From Antedon mediterranea (taxonomy: Eukaryota; Echinodermata; Crinoidea; Comatulida; Antedonidae), in the NCBI RefSeq assembly GCF_964355755.1, contig NC_092676.1:19576288-19640287 (forward strand): a stretch of 64,000 nt of DNA, in the 5' to 3' direction. Positions 1 through 13,999 of the stretch are shown piece by piece; the stretch's first letter is position 1, and every line of letters starts with the position of its first letter. The notes under the pieces were generated by a model. It was not told where the DNA came from. It worked only from the letters and a program-made list of their open reading frames with translations, and searched no databases. Made by a program: the position numbers and the translations under genes.

Positions 1-2560
1 TGTTTTCACCACGCAACACATGCGACGCGAGATTTATCGAAACTCCGAGCCATCGACTGACGATCATGTTTTTGACAATTAAAATCACGGCATATTCAAC
101 GACCTGGTTTAAACGATCGTTTAACAATTAGCGGTCCGGCTCGATCATCATTACATTATATTTAGTGATTTGAAAAAAACAAAACACCCCTTTTGTCATC
201 GCGATTTGTTTATGAGACTCATCGACGGAAAAGCAAATAAAACACTACAAGGCCCGGTCATGAAATGCTGCATGCAGCATTGTTAATATTTTAATAGTAA
301 TATGTTTTAATAAAATATAGGCCTAACGGGATAATTTTCATAGGCACTACAGTCCTAGCCTTTGTTTTTATTGTATTTAATAAATGGGCGCGTAGTGTAG
401 CACTGACCATGTGACTTCATAAACTCTATTGATCGTCGGAGGTACGTACCGCTACTCTACAACGGGAGTGACGATCACAAAGGATGCCGACCTGCTTAGT
501 AAAACGCGACCAAGCTCACCACGTGGTTTTGATCAACTTGCTCCTTTTAGTTTTACACTTAACTGTGAATGATCGTTGGTAAAGCTAGAGATTGATAGTA
601 CACAAAGGATGTCAACGTACATGCTTGGTGAAATGCGATCAAGCTGACGATGTGCTCCGACGTACTATTTTCACTATGAAAATGACCGTCGAAACGATAG
701 GTGTTTTTAAAATCTATTTAATTTAAAAAAAAAAAAAAATCTTTAAAAAATAGGGGGGGCGTACGCCCCACACGCCCCCCGCTAGATCCGCCACTGAATT
801 CTATAATCCCAATAATCTCAAACCAACCCACCTTCTCCTCAATGGTAGTTGTATAAAAATATATATCTACATTAGGCTTAAATATTGTGTTGCATTCTGC
901 CATTCCAAAAATTTCCAGAAAATTACAAAAAATAAATAAAATAAAAAGTGTGAAAAACAACCAAAACTACAATGCAGTTTTGTTGTGTATTTATCGAGAG
1001 ACTAACTTGTTTAGAAATTGAGACAAGCTTTTCAATTTTGTTTAAAAAAATCTGTATAATTATAACAGCAAATATATGTAGACCATTCAATAATTATTAT
1101 GTTTTTCTGTATAATAAGAGATGATGAGGTTATTCTTTCATGACAATGTAAAATACAATTAGATAATTATCGATTCTCAAGAGAATTCAGATGAGATAAC
1201 TTGTACTTTAACGTATTTCACGCTTTATTATCGTGCGGAGGTCGGACCACGAGACTTACTACTTCAAGCGCATCTCTGAAGAAGCATTTAAAGCACATTT
1301 TGGCATAACAAGTGCGTTTTATTTCCATTTAAACGGTCTCCGGTTACAATTTATTCTTAACTACTGTATAATTCTGTGTTAACTAATGCACAGTACCGCG
1401 GTCACTCACCTCTAGCTAGCAAATATTTCTATTGATTTCCATTATGAATCTATACATTCTGGTGTGTTATTGATAGTGAATATTAACACCTTTTCCAAGC
1501 AAGTTGTTTGTGTAAACGTTAGCACACTTTTTACAAAGCGTGAATGCTAAACATTACAGACAGTCGTGTTGTTTTAAAGTAAAAGTTGGTTCAACCAACT
1601 TTTCACTTCAGATTAAATTTCTAAAGAATTATTCAAAAAAATGTTTTAAACATTTCTTTCTTGGTAGCCAGAATACCTGATTATGACAAAATATAAGATT
1701 TTTGCCGAAAATAATGGTTTTCAGAAACGTAGATTTTTACGTTTTGAATCTTTTTCGAAAATTCCCAGTTGACACAATGGTCTTGACTATTTAAAAAAAG
1801 AACATATTTTTTATTTAGATAAATTAATGAAATTGTAAACAGAATATAGTGTAGTGCAATAAAATAAGTTACTATCTTGTACAAGAGAGGATCTGAAAAC
1901 CTAAAGTAATAAAATATACAGCCATATTACAAGTAAACAATAATAATAATTAATTAATATCATAATTTAAACTATGACCAATTGATAGAAAAATTAGAAA
2001 ATTATCTGTTTGGTAGGCATTCAAATATTGTATCAATTGCAACTTCGACCACCTTCGAGAAAAGTTGTCAAACATTTTATCACCGGTAATTCATTTGATT
2101 ACAAAGATTAGCTCTTAAATAAAGTCATTACCAAATCTTAAATTAACACCTTTATCGACTCATTATTTTAAATCTTGACAGGATAGTATAAACTTTATTA
2201 TTTTGGCTGAACATAAACTATTCTTAATTTTCTGTTACCGGTATTTATATCTTAGAAACATATAGTGACTCAAGTCTCTGCTTATAAGGAAAATCCGTAG
2301 ATCTAGGAAAGGATTTCCTTCTGATTAGACAACGGAAGTAACACCTTGATCAAATGTTGTATAATAAAGAAATGGTTTATTAACACCCATTAGTCAGCCT
2401 TACCTGTCTCCTACTGAAATATAGAACGATATCCTAATGAGACATAGTACCGGCATTATTTTTTCTGACACGCTCATTTCGAGCAAGTTGTATGTTATAA
2501 GTTTTGACAGACTGTTGAATATTTTCATTGAGATACAGTTTGCTAGTTAAACCAGGTTGA
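1..2560. other. Upstream flank of the NR0B gene, no gene seen
   Basis: This AT-rich stretch has no reading frame that looks coding. The short frames here are low in complexity, for example a Phe-rich one opposite the poly-A run near 725-740. It should contain the promoter or a non-coding first exon of the NR0B gene, but I could not single out a TATA box or start site with confidence. TATA-like strings such as the one near 2359 are expected by chance at this base composition. Confidence 0.5.
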
Positions 2561-2577
2561 ACAAGTCACTCAACAAT

Positions 2578-2594
2578 TTTCATTTGTCTTTCAG
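2578..2594 (+). other. Putative 3' splice acceptor before NR0B exon 1
   Basis: A pyrimidine-rich run ending in CTTTCAG lies 20 bp before the chosen ATG. It could be the acceptor of a 5'UTR intron, or it could be fortuitous if transcription starts just upstream. The start codon is the same in either case. Confidence 0.4.
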
Positions 2595-2614
2595 AGTATT
2601 CAGGCTTTATTGCA

Positions 2615-3206
2615 ATGCCATCATCACCTCCGAAGTGTGCGTGTCCGGAACAACCAAAGGAAAATAGTATCCTCTTTTCATTGTTATCAACACCACCAGC
2701 AGAAGACCATACTAGTAAAGAGACGTCAGTTGCGTACCCAACAACACAGCTCGTAGACTCCATACTTAAACGTACATCACGGTTACAACCTCCCGTTGTT
2801 GTGGCACTACGGTACCCAGAATTAGTATGCCAGCAAGCAGCTCAACTTCTTTTAAAAACTGTAGATTTCGTTAAAGCCTTACCATCATGCAGCTGTTTAA
2901 GTTCAAAAGATCGTGCGCTTCTTTTGAAGCACTGCTGGGCGGAACTCTTGTTAATAAGCATGACCAAATATCGATTCCGATTTGAAATTATTGAGTATAT
3001 ATTATGCTGCGATTGTGCAAACACCACAGACTCGTGCTGTGAAATGTCCAACGAGAGTATTGTGATGAAGTGTCTAGCAGCACTTCAAGGCATTCCAACA
3101 AAATCGGACATTCAATTGATGGACAGTTTTTTCACCCGATGCGAAACGATGGAACTTGACGATAAAGAATATGCATTTCTACAGTCAGCAATTTTGTTTA
3201 ATCCAG
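2615..3206 (+). CDS. NR0B: NR0B (DAX1/SHP-like) orphan nuclear receptor, coding exon 1
   Basis: Exon 1 encodes residues 1-197 plus one base of a 276-residue nuclear receptor without a DNA-binding domain. NR0B proteins are known as nuclear corepressors that bind other receptors such as NR5A members through LxxLL-like motifs. Residues 8-24 form the typical N-terminal module: Cys8-x-Cys10, nine residues, then the LxxLL motif Leu20-Phe-Ser-Leu-Leu24. The ligand-binding domain starts near residue 60. The helix 3-5 signature lies at about 82-114 and includes KTVDFVKALP and LLLKHCWAELLL. The exon ends in AILFNP at the donor gtatgt (3207), phase 1. No C4 zinc finger lies upstream. The ATG has G at -3, and a likely acceptor (tttgtctttcag) ends at 2594, so a 5' non-coding exon is possible. 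An in-frame stop at 2558-2560 limits upstream extension. At 276 residues it is close to SHP (about 257) and shorter than DAX1 (about 470). Confidence 0.9.
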
Positions 3207-3239
3207 GTATGTTATATAATTATCTTTTAAATGTTTAGT

Positions 3240-6200
3240 GTCAGAGCATGGAGCAACTGCTCAATGGTTTATGAGATACCTTTTGTTATAATCTAACTTC
3301 TTTCCATGTTTGAGATCATAATGAGAATTGCATAAAGAAAAAGATAGCAAAACGGGCAACTATTCAGAAATACTTCTTTAAGTTGGTCTACAATTTTCGG
3401 TTTTCTTAAAAGTCTAATTTTCAAATTGCATACAGTAGACATGAATTTCTTATTCTACTGCAGTAATAACATTTTATTTACTTTGAAGCTTTTTTTCTGG
3501 GTAAATCATAATATTGTGATTGCCTCATAAACTTCTACATTGAATAAAAATGGTACATTATTACAGTAAAGATAATAGAGTAACTGCGGTTTAATAATTT
3601 ATAACATGATCTCCAGAAGAAGGTTTGACTCTACATAAAATTTTAGTGCGTCGTCAACACGATCAATTTCTGGAGACCAACAAAAGATTGAGATCATCAT
3701 CTTTCTGAACAAAGTAATAATGTTATTTGAAAGCAACTTTATATTCTCACAATGATTCCCATAGCTCTTGCCATGTATATCGATTATTATGGCGTCAGAC
3801 AGCAATGTGTTATCAGTTTAAAAGATAATACATGAATTGTGTATGTATGTTTTTTTTTTTTTTTTTAAGTACAGTACACATACTCCATAAATGTATACAT
3901 ATATGTGATTTTTTTTAAACGATATGTGAGGTAAAAAGATATTTGGATGGATGGCAAGAGGAATATAACTGAAAAGTAGAGTGGCAACGTCAAAGCTTGA
4001 GAAAAATAAGCTAGGTGGTCAAAGAAGGTAACATAGCCTGGGTAGAAGACATTTAGGCTACTAGACCACCTCAACATACCCTTTGATTTTATCATGTACA
4101 GTATAGGAGATATTTATTTTTACTGCTTATTATCAGGCTAATCTCTTTTATCTCACACTTTATCAGAGATAGCTGATAAATGTTACAAACAAGATTACAT
4201 CTTGCAAACTCATCTACTGTACACTGTAATTTCCTGGTACAAATATTGTTATACGTATTTCAATACTTATCTCCGAGGTTTGAATTTCATATTCAATATA
4301 GATAGCTATTCTTTTTTTTTCTTATAGGATAGTACAATTCGTAGAATACTAATGTCCTAATATATTAGATTTTTAATTATACTATAGATTCCCTTAGTTT
4401 TAAAATCTCCCTTCCGGGTATACGGGGTCACATGCACTGTATCTAATTAATGAGATGTACCGCTTTGTTATTTTACCGTACCGCGCTTGCCGAACAATGA
4501 TAACGTTGAATGCTTCATCAGATCGCAATGAATATTGTTAGATGTTTTGCAATGACCTGGCCTGTATTTTCCATCTCAAGGTCATTGCCACTTGTAAATT
4601 AGATGGAAAGCATTTGATGTGCGGTCATGCATGGTGGCTACGTTTAGTCAGACCCCGACAGCTGGGCATTGAAAAACTGTCTGGAAAATGTTTCATAATA
4701 ATATTTAAAATACACATCATTTAAAAATTTACAAATCATCATTACCATATAGACATTTATTCGTTTATTAATTAATCAATCGTTAACCATATATTTTATA
4801 ATTAAAGCTGTACTTTTATGAATTTGAAATGTTGTATAGTTACATATATCTATAAGCTGCAATGGCAAACCAATTTTACTCTATTTCCTCCAAATAACAA
4901 GAACGATACTTGCACCATTTTTGCGGTGGGACACCTTCTAATTCTCCTAAAGTGTTAAGTCTATGTTAGAAAAGTGTTTTCCTACGAAACAGGTTTTTTT
5001 AAACCAATTTCTTTGAAACGGTTAAGCATCATTTGTCAAAGATAACGTTTTATATGAATTATACAGTCAACCTACAGTACTATAATATAACACCGTCAAG
5101 GCTTCTTGGTCTGTTAAAAGTCCAATAAAATATAAACACTTCATGATACGTTTGTGCTACAGCAGAATTCAGCACTTGATGTACACCATTTTTTTGATAA
5201 ATATAGAACACTATTTGTATTTCACAAATAAAAATATAACAAACTATTATAGCTATCAGTAATACAAACCAATTGAGGAATATTTCTTTAATTAATTATA
5301 GTGTTCTAAAGATTTATGTAATCTGTTGTCTAGACCAGATTACTGTGGGCTTGGATATGAATCATTAACTACCCATTAAACATAGGTACTAGTAGTATTA
5401 ATTTATGAAGGACACCAACAATTATACCTTATTGTGTCATAATATAATCAGTGAATCTTTGTTGGTAATAAGAATAATAATAACAATAATTAATTTATTA
5501 TAATCGCATATAAGACTCTTGTAGAAGACAGGAAACAAACAAAATTGTTTATAAATCAAATGCTTGTTGGAAAGGAAATATAGGATGTGTAATATACTTG
5601 GTAACAGATAGATATGGTAACATTCAAAATTGCCCAGTATGAAAACTGAAAATATGAATGAAAACATGAAAATAAAATACTAATATCTAAATATTGAATA
5701 TACTTTATTATTCTCTGGATTGTGGCATATTTTGTCTAGGCATTGAATTAGGGAATGTACATGAATCAGACATATCAATTAAATTTGAATTGTATTTGAT
5801 GAGTGAGATCTCAATGCGTATTTCCTGTACTGCACTTTGACATTGTGAATGTGGCATTGAACTGTCTATGAAATACAGGGCAAAATTAGTTTAATGTTAC
5901 TATTGATTTTTAGATATTATTTGAAATATTAATCTCAATAAAACAAATTAATACAAAAAAAGTTTTGGGAAAATGATATGCATCACTACGATGAAATGTA
6001 ATACCTTTACTAAAAATATATTATGTATTGTTTGCTTTCTGGTTAAACCGTTTATAGTGGGCCATGAGGAATTGTGAACATATTGACGTCACACTCGATC
6101 TAGTATGGTGAATGGTGTAGCTCAAAAACAAATTGATACTATTGTAGTGTAGATTGAATCTTGAAAGGATTGCTATGCTCATAGCCTCTTGATTAAAGGC

Positions 6201-8410
6201 AGAGACATGTGGATGTTTTTCCAGTCACCTATAGATGTTTTTACTCGGAATTCTTACAACAAACATTTATCACTACATGCATTGCTATAATTAGGATGAA
6301 ATTAAACATTATTGGGCACGTTTCAAGGACATAATGTCATTTTTTTTAGATTTTTGACTGCCTGTATGTTTTTTAGTAGCTAGTTTGACCACATTGTATG
6401 TTGTAGCTACAGTACATTGTAGCCGACTAAACATTTGTATGTGCGTGTGTCTCTTTCTCTCCCCACAGCAACCTGCTCCAGATTATTTTATAAAAATTGT
6501 ATAGAAAATAAGAAACATAATGCAATAAGATTTTTACAATATAAATTTAGAATGTTTATACGATAAGAATGGGAATAGATATATTATTATTATTCATAGT
6601 TTTACAGAAAAGCCCCAAATTAATTGTGCTATCAGAAGATACATAAATTGTTTATTCATTAATAATATCGCGTTATTAAATTGAGGTTTTAGTACAATTC
6701 ATTTATTGATTATTAGTTTAATAACTTTAAAGTATACTTTGTTATTGCCGAGGATCTGAAGGGTATGACCTTGATAAATACAATCTAGTTCAACTTCATT
6801 TACATAATACTGATTATAATTTATTTTGATAGTACAGTTAACTCTATACAATATAGAACCTCTCATTATAACAAAGTGCAATTTGGCGCTTCACAATTAT
6901 ACTTTGAATTACAAAATAATTTTATATTTGCAAAGAATGCTTATTAGTAATACAATGTATAATTTTGTGGTCTTTTTACATTTTCTAGACTGTAAAATTG
7001 TTATTTTGTTCATCTCAAACATGTAGAGAAAATGCTATAAAAAAGATATCTCGAATAGTCCTTGGTTTAATTCAGTAAACTAGTACAAAATCTCTCTACA
7101 CTCTACAGTCCACCTTTATTTTTCTACCACCAAAAGTGGAGGAGGACAGATTGACTTGTAAAATCAACCCTAAATACATTAACAGTAATAACAGACACTG
7201 TTCTGCATATTTCCATTTTTTAACTCGCACCTAAAAATAACAACTTTATACTGGAATGTTTGTATGCCTTTGTTGTGTACAATATGAATAGAATTTATCA
7301 TTGTCGCAAATAATTATTAAAGGTAATGACGCAACGGGAATATATTGCTGTTTATTTTTGTCATTGACACAAAAACCAACTTTAATGACACATACCACAT
7401 ACAATAAAAAAATATTTGTAATCTAGACAAGATGCATAAATAGATGCAAACTATATAATGATGAAGTGTGAAGGTATTATTGCCATTGACACAGAAAACA
7501 TATCTGAAAAATGTGGAAGTCCTAGAAAAATATAGCAGCTCTCACATCGCCTATCAAACTCTAGTATTTAAGACATACCGGATTGTCAGCACCTGTATCT
7601 TGTATGCTGTGTCCCCGTCAGTGTGTTATATACTAGGTTATCCCCCAGATCACTAGAGTGGCGTTCCTACAGTACCTCTAGAATTCTACCATCTTACTTT
7701 AAAATTGTTCTCATTGATGTATATAAATGAGTATTTGGTATATATGTCTCAAGGTGCCATGCAATTCTAGGATACTCAATTCAAATCCATTTGATTTTTC
7801 TCATTGCTAAAAATATAAAGTCACTACCTATAACCTCATAAAACAAGAAATATTTCTTACAAAAAACGCCGCGTAACTTTTTGACTGGACAGTTGTAAGA
7901 ACAGTCTTCATTAATCTAATATAATAGGTCGGCCAATCAAAACGCAAGTGAACAATTGGGACTTTACTTGTGATTTATGTCATTGGCCTGTCAGCACAGT
8001 CGTTTCTTTCTAGAATTAAACGCACAAACTTGTATTGGGAATAATCCCGGAATAATGTATGTTTATGTGGTTATTACTATCGCATTTAGGTATTGATAAT
8101 ACAGTAATAATAATATGGCTTTTGAATATATAATTACTGTCTGTAGAATAACATTTATACATTCGGTTCGCGATGAAAAGTTATATGAATGGATTTGTAA
8201 TAGGTATTTATAATAATAGTATATGGGTTGTATTATTGCTAAGCTATCACCAAATCGCGTTATAACATTATTTCTCAGGGTTTTTTGCACCATTGATCAA
8301 TACCAAACGCGTATCGGTATTATAGTTTTTAATGAATCATTACATTAATAAAAATACCCAATTAAATCAATCGCGTCAGTCCAATTCCGACTTAGGTTTC
8401 GATCACATAG
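3240..8410. other. Intronic AT-rich sequence, no gene seen
   Basis: I see only short, low-complexity frames here. Two exact NR5A-type half-sites (TCAAGGTCA at 4576-4584; reverse complement at 6766-6774) are the only regulatory-looking words I picked out. There is a poly-T run near 3850-3866. Confidence 0.5.
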
Positions 8411-8562
8411 TTCTGTGTCTACACTGTCCCAACTAGTTTAACAAAAAAAGTGTGATGTGCCCAAATATGGTAGTGATATGCCCGAATATCGTAGTGATAT
8501 GACATCGTCATGTCTATATAATATGGGCACATCATATTTAGTTTGATAGTATAGACAGAGCA
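8411..8562. mobile_element. MITE-like palindromic element, family A copy 1
   Basis: This element of about 150 bp has imperfect terminal inverted repeats, with GTGTCTACACTGTC on the left and GATAGTATAGACAGAG on the right. Its interior has TGTGATGTGCCC and ATATGGTAGTGATATG segments in inverted arrangement. Two relatives sit at 31288-31445 and 56003-56147. There is no coding capacity, so it would depend on a transposase from elsewhere. I could not define a target-site duplication. Confidence 0.7.
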
Positions 8563-8586
8563 TAAGGATTATATTAAAAAAATGTT

Positions 8587-8876
8587 TTCTTACATTTTGA
8601 ACGGAAGTATTTATTTGTTTATAAGCCCAATTTTCCAGTCTTAATTTTACATTTTGAAAAAAAATATTTATTTTTTTATAAGCCAAATTTTCCAGTCTTA
8701 ATTTTACATTTTGAAAAAAAAAAGGATTTTATTTGTTGATAAGCCCTATTGTGCAGTCTTATTTTACATTTTGAACGAAAGTATTTATTTGTTGATAAGC
8801 CCAATTTTGAAGTCTTATTTTACATTTTAAACGAAAGTATTTATTTGTTGATATGCCGAATTTTCCAGTTTAATAA
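8587..8876. repeat. Tandem repeat, about 57-bp unit, five copies
   Basis: Units begin with TACATTTTGAA and continue through TATTTATTTGTTGATAAGCCC and CAGTCTTA. They recur at about 8591, 8648, 8705, 8765 and 8821. The copies diverge by A-tract expansion and point changes. Short reading frames running through them are repeat by-products. Confidence 0.75.
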
Positions 8877-9407
8877 TAATGACCCCTTCCACAGTGCTTA
8901 TACCATATACATTTTACATGATATTGACCGTGGGTTCTTTACGCCTCTGATGCATTTGTTTTTATTGTACCTTTTTAATAAATTATTATATGTTTAGGCC
9001 TAATCACACCAAATTTAATGAAACGGTCAGATTCCGATTTCAATTGAACGAAAGTAGTACTGTATTTATTATTCATTGATAAGCCAAGGGTCCCATGGCG
9101 TTAGCCGATATCTTGAGCATTTGACTCATGTAACACAAATCATTCTTCAAAATCTAAAGAAAGAACCTCACACGTCTTTTTTGTGAGTGATACACTATGG
9201 ATATGCCCACGGAAATAATATGTGGACATTGCAAACAATCATAGGCCTACAGTAACAAACATAACATGGCTAATAAGCATAGCATTCAGGCTTGCTTGTT
9301 TTTTAGTGGATTTTTATTTACTTTAGCATGTAGAATAAAACTAGTAACAGTGGCTATATTAATAATTATACTGATTATCCTTGATGTTATCGCGTCTAAT
9401 AATAAAA

Positions 9408-9565
9408 TATTCTGTTGTTGATAAGCCCAATTTTTCAGCCTTGATTTTACATTTTGAACGAAAGTATTTATTTGTTGATAAGCCCAATTTTGCAGTCTTA
9501 ATAATGACCCTTCCACAGTGCATTTTATTTGATATTGACCGAGTGTTTTTACGCCTCTATAGCCA
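9408..9565. repeat. Second cluster of the 57-bp repeat plus shared flank
   Basis: About two copies of the same unit are followed by a flank (AATGACCCTTCCACAGTGC, then GATATTGACCG and TTTACGCCTCT). The same flank follows the first cluster at 8877-8947. The whole block is therefore a diverged duplication, probably part of an unrecognised interspersed element. Confidence 0.65.
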
Positions 9566-9859
9566 CTGATCAATACAATAATTAATGTACTTTTTTAAAT
9601 GAATATTGAAATGTTTCAACATACCCAATTCAAAAAACCAATGTATCATTGCAACCCAACTATGGGATGAATTCACGACTTGGTGGGAAAAAATTTCAAA
9701 AAACAAAGATTAACCTTGATAAGACATCCATATTATTTGGTTACAATACAGAAAATCATGATATGCTATTACATTTATGTATTTTGTTGATTAAGAAAAT
9801 TATATTTAGCGAGTCCAACTAATAAAATCGGAATGATCAATTAATTGAACATTTACAGC

Positions 9860-10228
9860 ATAAGGCCCATACACTAGGACGATAACGATCGACGATAAAT
9901 AGACAAATGTGCATTTTTAATACATAAACCAAAAGAAATATAAACAATTCCTTTGATGAAAATTATATTTTCACACGTCCCAACCAAACGACGTCATGAT
10001 TAGTAAGACCAATAATATCGTGACAATACAGCGATTTTATTGTTTATATTTATCATGACGTCATTTGATTGGAATTTGAAAAACATTATTTTTATCAAAG
10101 ACAGCATAAATGATTATCCTATAGGTCTAGAACGAAAACCTTTCTAATTTCTTTTGGTTTATGTAAAAAAAATGCATGCTATATATTTATCGTCCGTCGT
10201 TATTGTCATAGTGTAATTGGGCCTTTAT
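9860..10228. mobile_element. Palindromic MITE-like element of about 370 bp
   Basis: The two ends are inverted repeats: ATAAGGCCCATACACTAGGA on the left and the reverse complement of a similar string ending GGGCCTTTAT on the right. The similarity continues inward through CGACGATAAAT, TACATAAACCAAAAGAAAT and the ACGACGTCATGA/TCATGACGTCAT pair, so most of the element can fold on itself. It has no reading frame. The symmetric structure suggests a non-autonomous DNA transposon. Confidence 0.65.
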
Positions 10229-10624
10229 ACAAAAAAAATAAATTGATTACGAAGTTACATGTCATTTTCACCTATCACCAAAAAACTAACCTTTTCAACA
10301 CTAATTGTTACGAAGCCAATTTATATTATATATTTCATTAAAACTGAACTTTACGGTAAATGAAGAGTAAGTATCAGTTAATATGAATAATATAACTAGT
10401 AGGTCTATGAACTTGCGTCCAGACACAGAACTGTGACATTACTATCATAAATGTTGAAACCACTTATAAAACCTTTTTTTAAAGAAAATATAATTGTGTT
10501 AGGAGAACTAATAAACAAATAGATACAAACCTTTTTCTGGATTAATTAATGGAGCAGGCGTTCCTAATAATCTGCTGCTGCTACCTAGACTGATTGTTCA
10601 CGTTCTGACGATAATTTATTGGAC

Positions 10625-10640
10625 CCCCCCCCCCCCCCAT
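10625..10640. repeat. Poly-C tract
   Basis: A homopolymer run of about 15-16 C, unusual in this AT-rich context. A similar C run occurs at about 57700-57716. Confidence 0.8.
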
Positions 10641-11944
10641 GGCATCTGATAACCAAAAAAAAATTTACCAGGACTGTTTCAATGATTTAATATCTGACGG
10701 CGTATTATTATAACATTGGCCTAGATTGACAGTCAAAAGAAAGTCATTGTAAATACCTCCCTTTATGTTGACAGAGCCAAAATAAAGTTTTTACCATTAT
10801 CGAATGATTATTTGACAGTGACTTATTATAATACCGGCCTGGTTGACAGCAAAAACGAAGTTATTATTTATTGAACAAGATTTTACAGATTTCCGTCTAC
10901 ATCTCAATAATACTGTATTATCAGCAAAGGCTTTCATATAGACTCTCTTCTCCCAGACGTTTTTTGGGTCCAGCATCTACCTATAAATTATAGTCGAGTT
11001 TCCAAATTCACAAAACTGTCAGCCTTAGATACTAAAGCTACCGCTATGAAACAGCTTATTAATGAATGTGTCCTCCTGGGACATAGCTGGCTAGAGCCGC
11101 GGCGCGAAAAACTTGGTTAGCACAATATGATTTGACCAATCACAAGTGATCGTTCATCTTGTTTGCACTGCATCTATGTCATTGCATTGTGTCTCTAGTG
11201 GAAACCAAACTCACCATTACATTCGTTCTATATTACATTATTCGATTTAGAACTATTGATATTTTTTTATATGATACTTGTAGTCGTTTTAAAATATACT
11301 TTAGATATTTTTTGATGACATACAAAAAGCCTTAATGTTTGATAGTCAATGAATGCATTCTCTGTCGCCAACTTCTCATATAAAACCTGGTTTCATAAAG
11401 TTCAGGGACGTTTGCAGTTTTTATAAAGCATCTAATAAAATATCTCCAAAGTGCCATCTGATTCTGTTAACATAGAAATTCATAGTTCATTTTATATTTC
11501 GAAATGTACCTTCGGTTGTATATTTTTGGAGCCTTTTCGTTTAATTTATTTATATATTAATTATTAATGTTTAGTAAACATGTTAGCCATCTGTACAATA
11601 TGTATGGCATAAGCCAGATGACGCCCAACAAGAAAATTAATATCACCGACAAAGATTGTATAATACTAAATAATAAATTATTCATGTTTATTAATTTTGT
11701 TTACCCATAAGTCAATAAGTTTATTTGTAAAAATGTATGGCCATACAAATGATGATTTAATGCATAGAGATACTTGTACTATTATTAAATACTTTCCCTA
11801 CGTTTTTTCGATTTAATTTAAGGTCACAAACAACATTTTATGTAAAATACATTATGGACCTGTATTGCGATATTTTTGTAGTCTTAACTCAATTCGAATA
11901 AATGAAAATTATGTATTTTTATGATGTAATGTGCAGTGAAGTAA

Positions 11945-12125
11945 AAAAACATCGTAACCATCACACACTGCTGACCACAACTGTACATGACCATACAGCT
12001 ATCCATCATATTTGACCGTCACAACCTCAACATGACTATCAATATCATCAAAACCTGACCATCAAACCCTGTCTGTCACACCCTGGCCAACCTACACTGA
12101 CCGTCATAGACCATCACACACTAAA
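11945..12125. repeat. Degenerate TGACCATCA-type short tandem repeat
   Basis: Variants of TGACCATCAC/TGACCGTCAC recur roughly every 15-30 bp with C-rich, G-poor spacers. It looks like an old, eroded minisatellite. No coding is evident. Confidence 0.45.
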
Positions 12126-12129
12126 TACA

Positions 12130-13995
12130 AAACCCATTTTACAAATCAATACAATTAAAAATTATACACTACAATTGTTCTTTTCTTTGCCCACTTTGTA
12201 ACCTTTTTATTATAGTACAATAATAATACTATAATTATTTATATAAGTACGATTTGTCTACATAATTGTCGGCTTCTTTTATGTATCTTTCAATTATAAT
12301 GGAAATCCATTAATCAAGCGATTACTTAACCTTTTGCACAGAAGTGCGATTCAGAAAGTACAGTTGCCCTCTGGTTAGCTAAGAAAAGTGAGCATTTACT
12401 GATAATCTTACTAAATCTTGTACTTTATAAGCAAATTTCTGTTAGCATTTGTAATACATATCGATATTATGGCATTAAAGTTACCCTACGGAAAATGTAT
12501 ATGAATGTTTCGAGATCAATTCGGCATTCAGTGTTTGTTGACTTTCGATTTAAGTTCATTTAGATCAATAGTATAGACGAATTATGTCTATTATACATTA
12601 TGAAAGCTTAATACAGTATTTAGCACACCCTGGGGTATAGGCCCAAATTTGGAGTAATTTACATGTAAAATTGTCCACATCAATGTGGACTAAACCATTC
12701 ATTGTGGTACCCTTGAGCATGACAAATGAAAATCCAGTTTCCATCTGTCTTGGCGTCTTGCGTCATATGAAGACGTTAATAATGTATATTTAATATAAAT
12801 TTTAATAATTATTGAATATTATTAATAGATATTATAGATTATTTAAAAGTTAGTTGATACTCAATGTTAAACTATAAGCTACATTTTTAATTGATATATT
12901 AAATATATTGATACAAAATTAAATATTGATAACCATAAATTATTCAATAAAAGAGGTTTGCGATTTTACTTATAAACACTCATTTTCCATCCTATATTAG
13001 ATTAATATAAAATTTAAAACAAATTTAATTATATGTTTATCATTGTGCGGAAATTCTCCAATTGAATGTTGATCAGTTCCTTCAAAATATTTAACAGGCC
13101 TTCCTCAGGCAATTATTGAACAATGGTGATAGAAGATCTCAAGGACTATTTTCACCTGAGCAGCTAGGTCTGATTAGCATACTGCACAGAGGTAAATGTC
13201 AGGGACGTTTGGCAGGCTTTGTTGATATCAACACAATGGCTTGATTACCTTGGCCTGCTTAATTTGGCTGTTATCATGTATACTTTACTGCAGTGTTGAT
13301 TGCTGTAATGCTGTAATTACAGTGTACAAATGCATCTGTTTGCTCTTTCCATGTTTTTAGTTACATTTTTGTTTTCAATGCCATATGAATGCAATCCATA
13401 TTGACCATTCAGTATTATAATTACATAGATAACAATGGTAAAGTTATTTCATATTTATTTATTATTTTTAAAAGCAATGTTTATCTCTGTATTGAAGTTG
13501 AAAGTGTGATGCAGTGGTCAAATCAAAGGCTTTCTACTAATGACATTTTTATGTCCCTTGCCTACACTTGCAGAATGCTTTGCTGACAGTATCTTTGACA
13601 TGTGTCAATCAACAGCGCAACACCTTTGTTAGGATCACTAGTTTATAAACAATTGACAGTACTGTATAATAGTTGTTTGTTCTAATAACAATCAATTACC
13701 ATTAATAGCTATATGCAAATCAATTGGGTAATTAACAACAATACTTTAAGTGCAATATTACTGAATCAGTATCCTGTAATGCGACTAGTAATAATGATGA
13801 TGACATAATAATTGTTGAAATGTTGAATTATCTAAGCTATGGTATTCTCCATATTATTTCTTAAATTTTGTATTGTTTTTCTAATACCCAAACATGTTCC
13901 ACAATCTATTTGAAAGAATATAAATATCAAAAAATAATTACAATGAAAAAAGATGAGAAGAAATTGTCTGAAAAGCAAGAATATACTGTATACTT
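12130..13995. other. Intronic AT-rich sequence, no gene seen
   Basis: There is no convincing coding sequence. A short 65-codon frame near 13389-13586 has no recognisable motif and AT-driven composition. Confidence 0.5.
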
Positions 13996-13999
13996 TTGA

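Noticed and set aside
718-960. 80-codon Phe-rich minus frame
   Set aside because: Poly-A/T and poly-G/C runs create it. There is no protein-like pattern.
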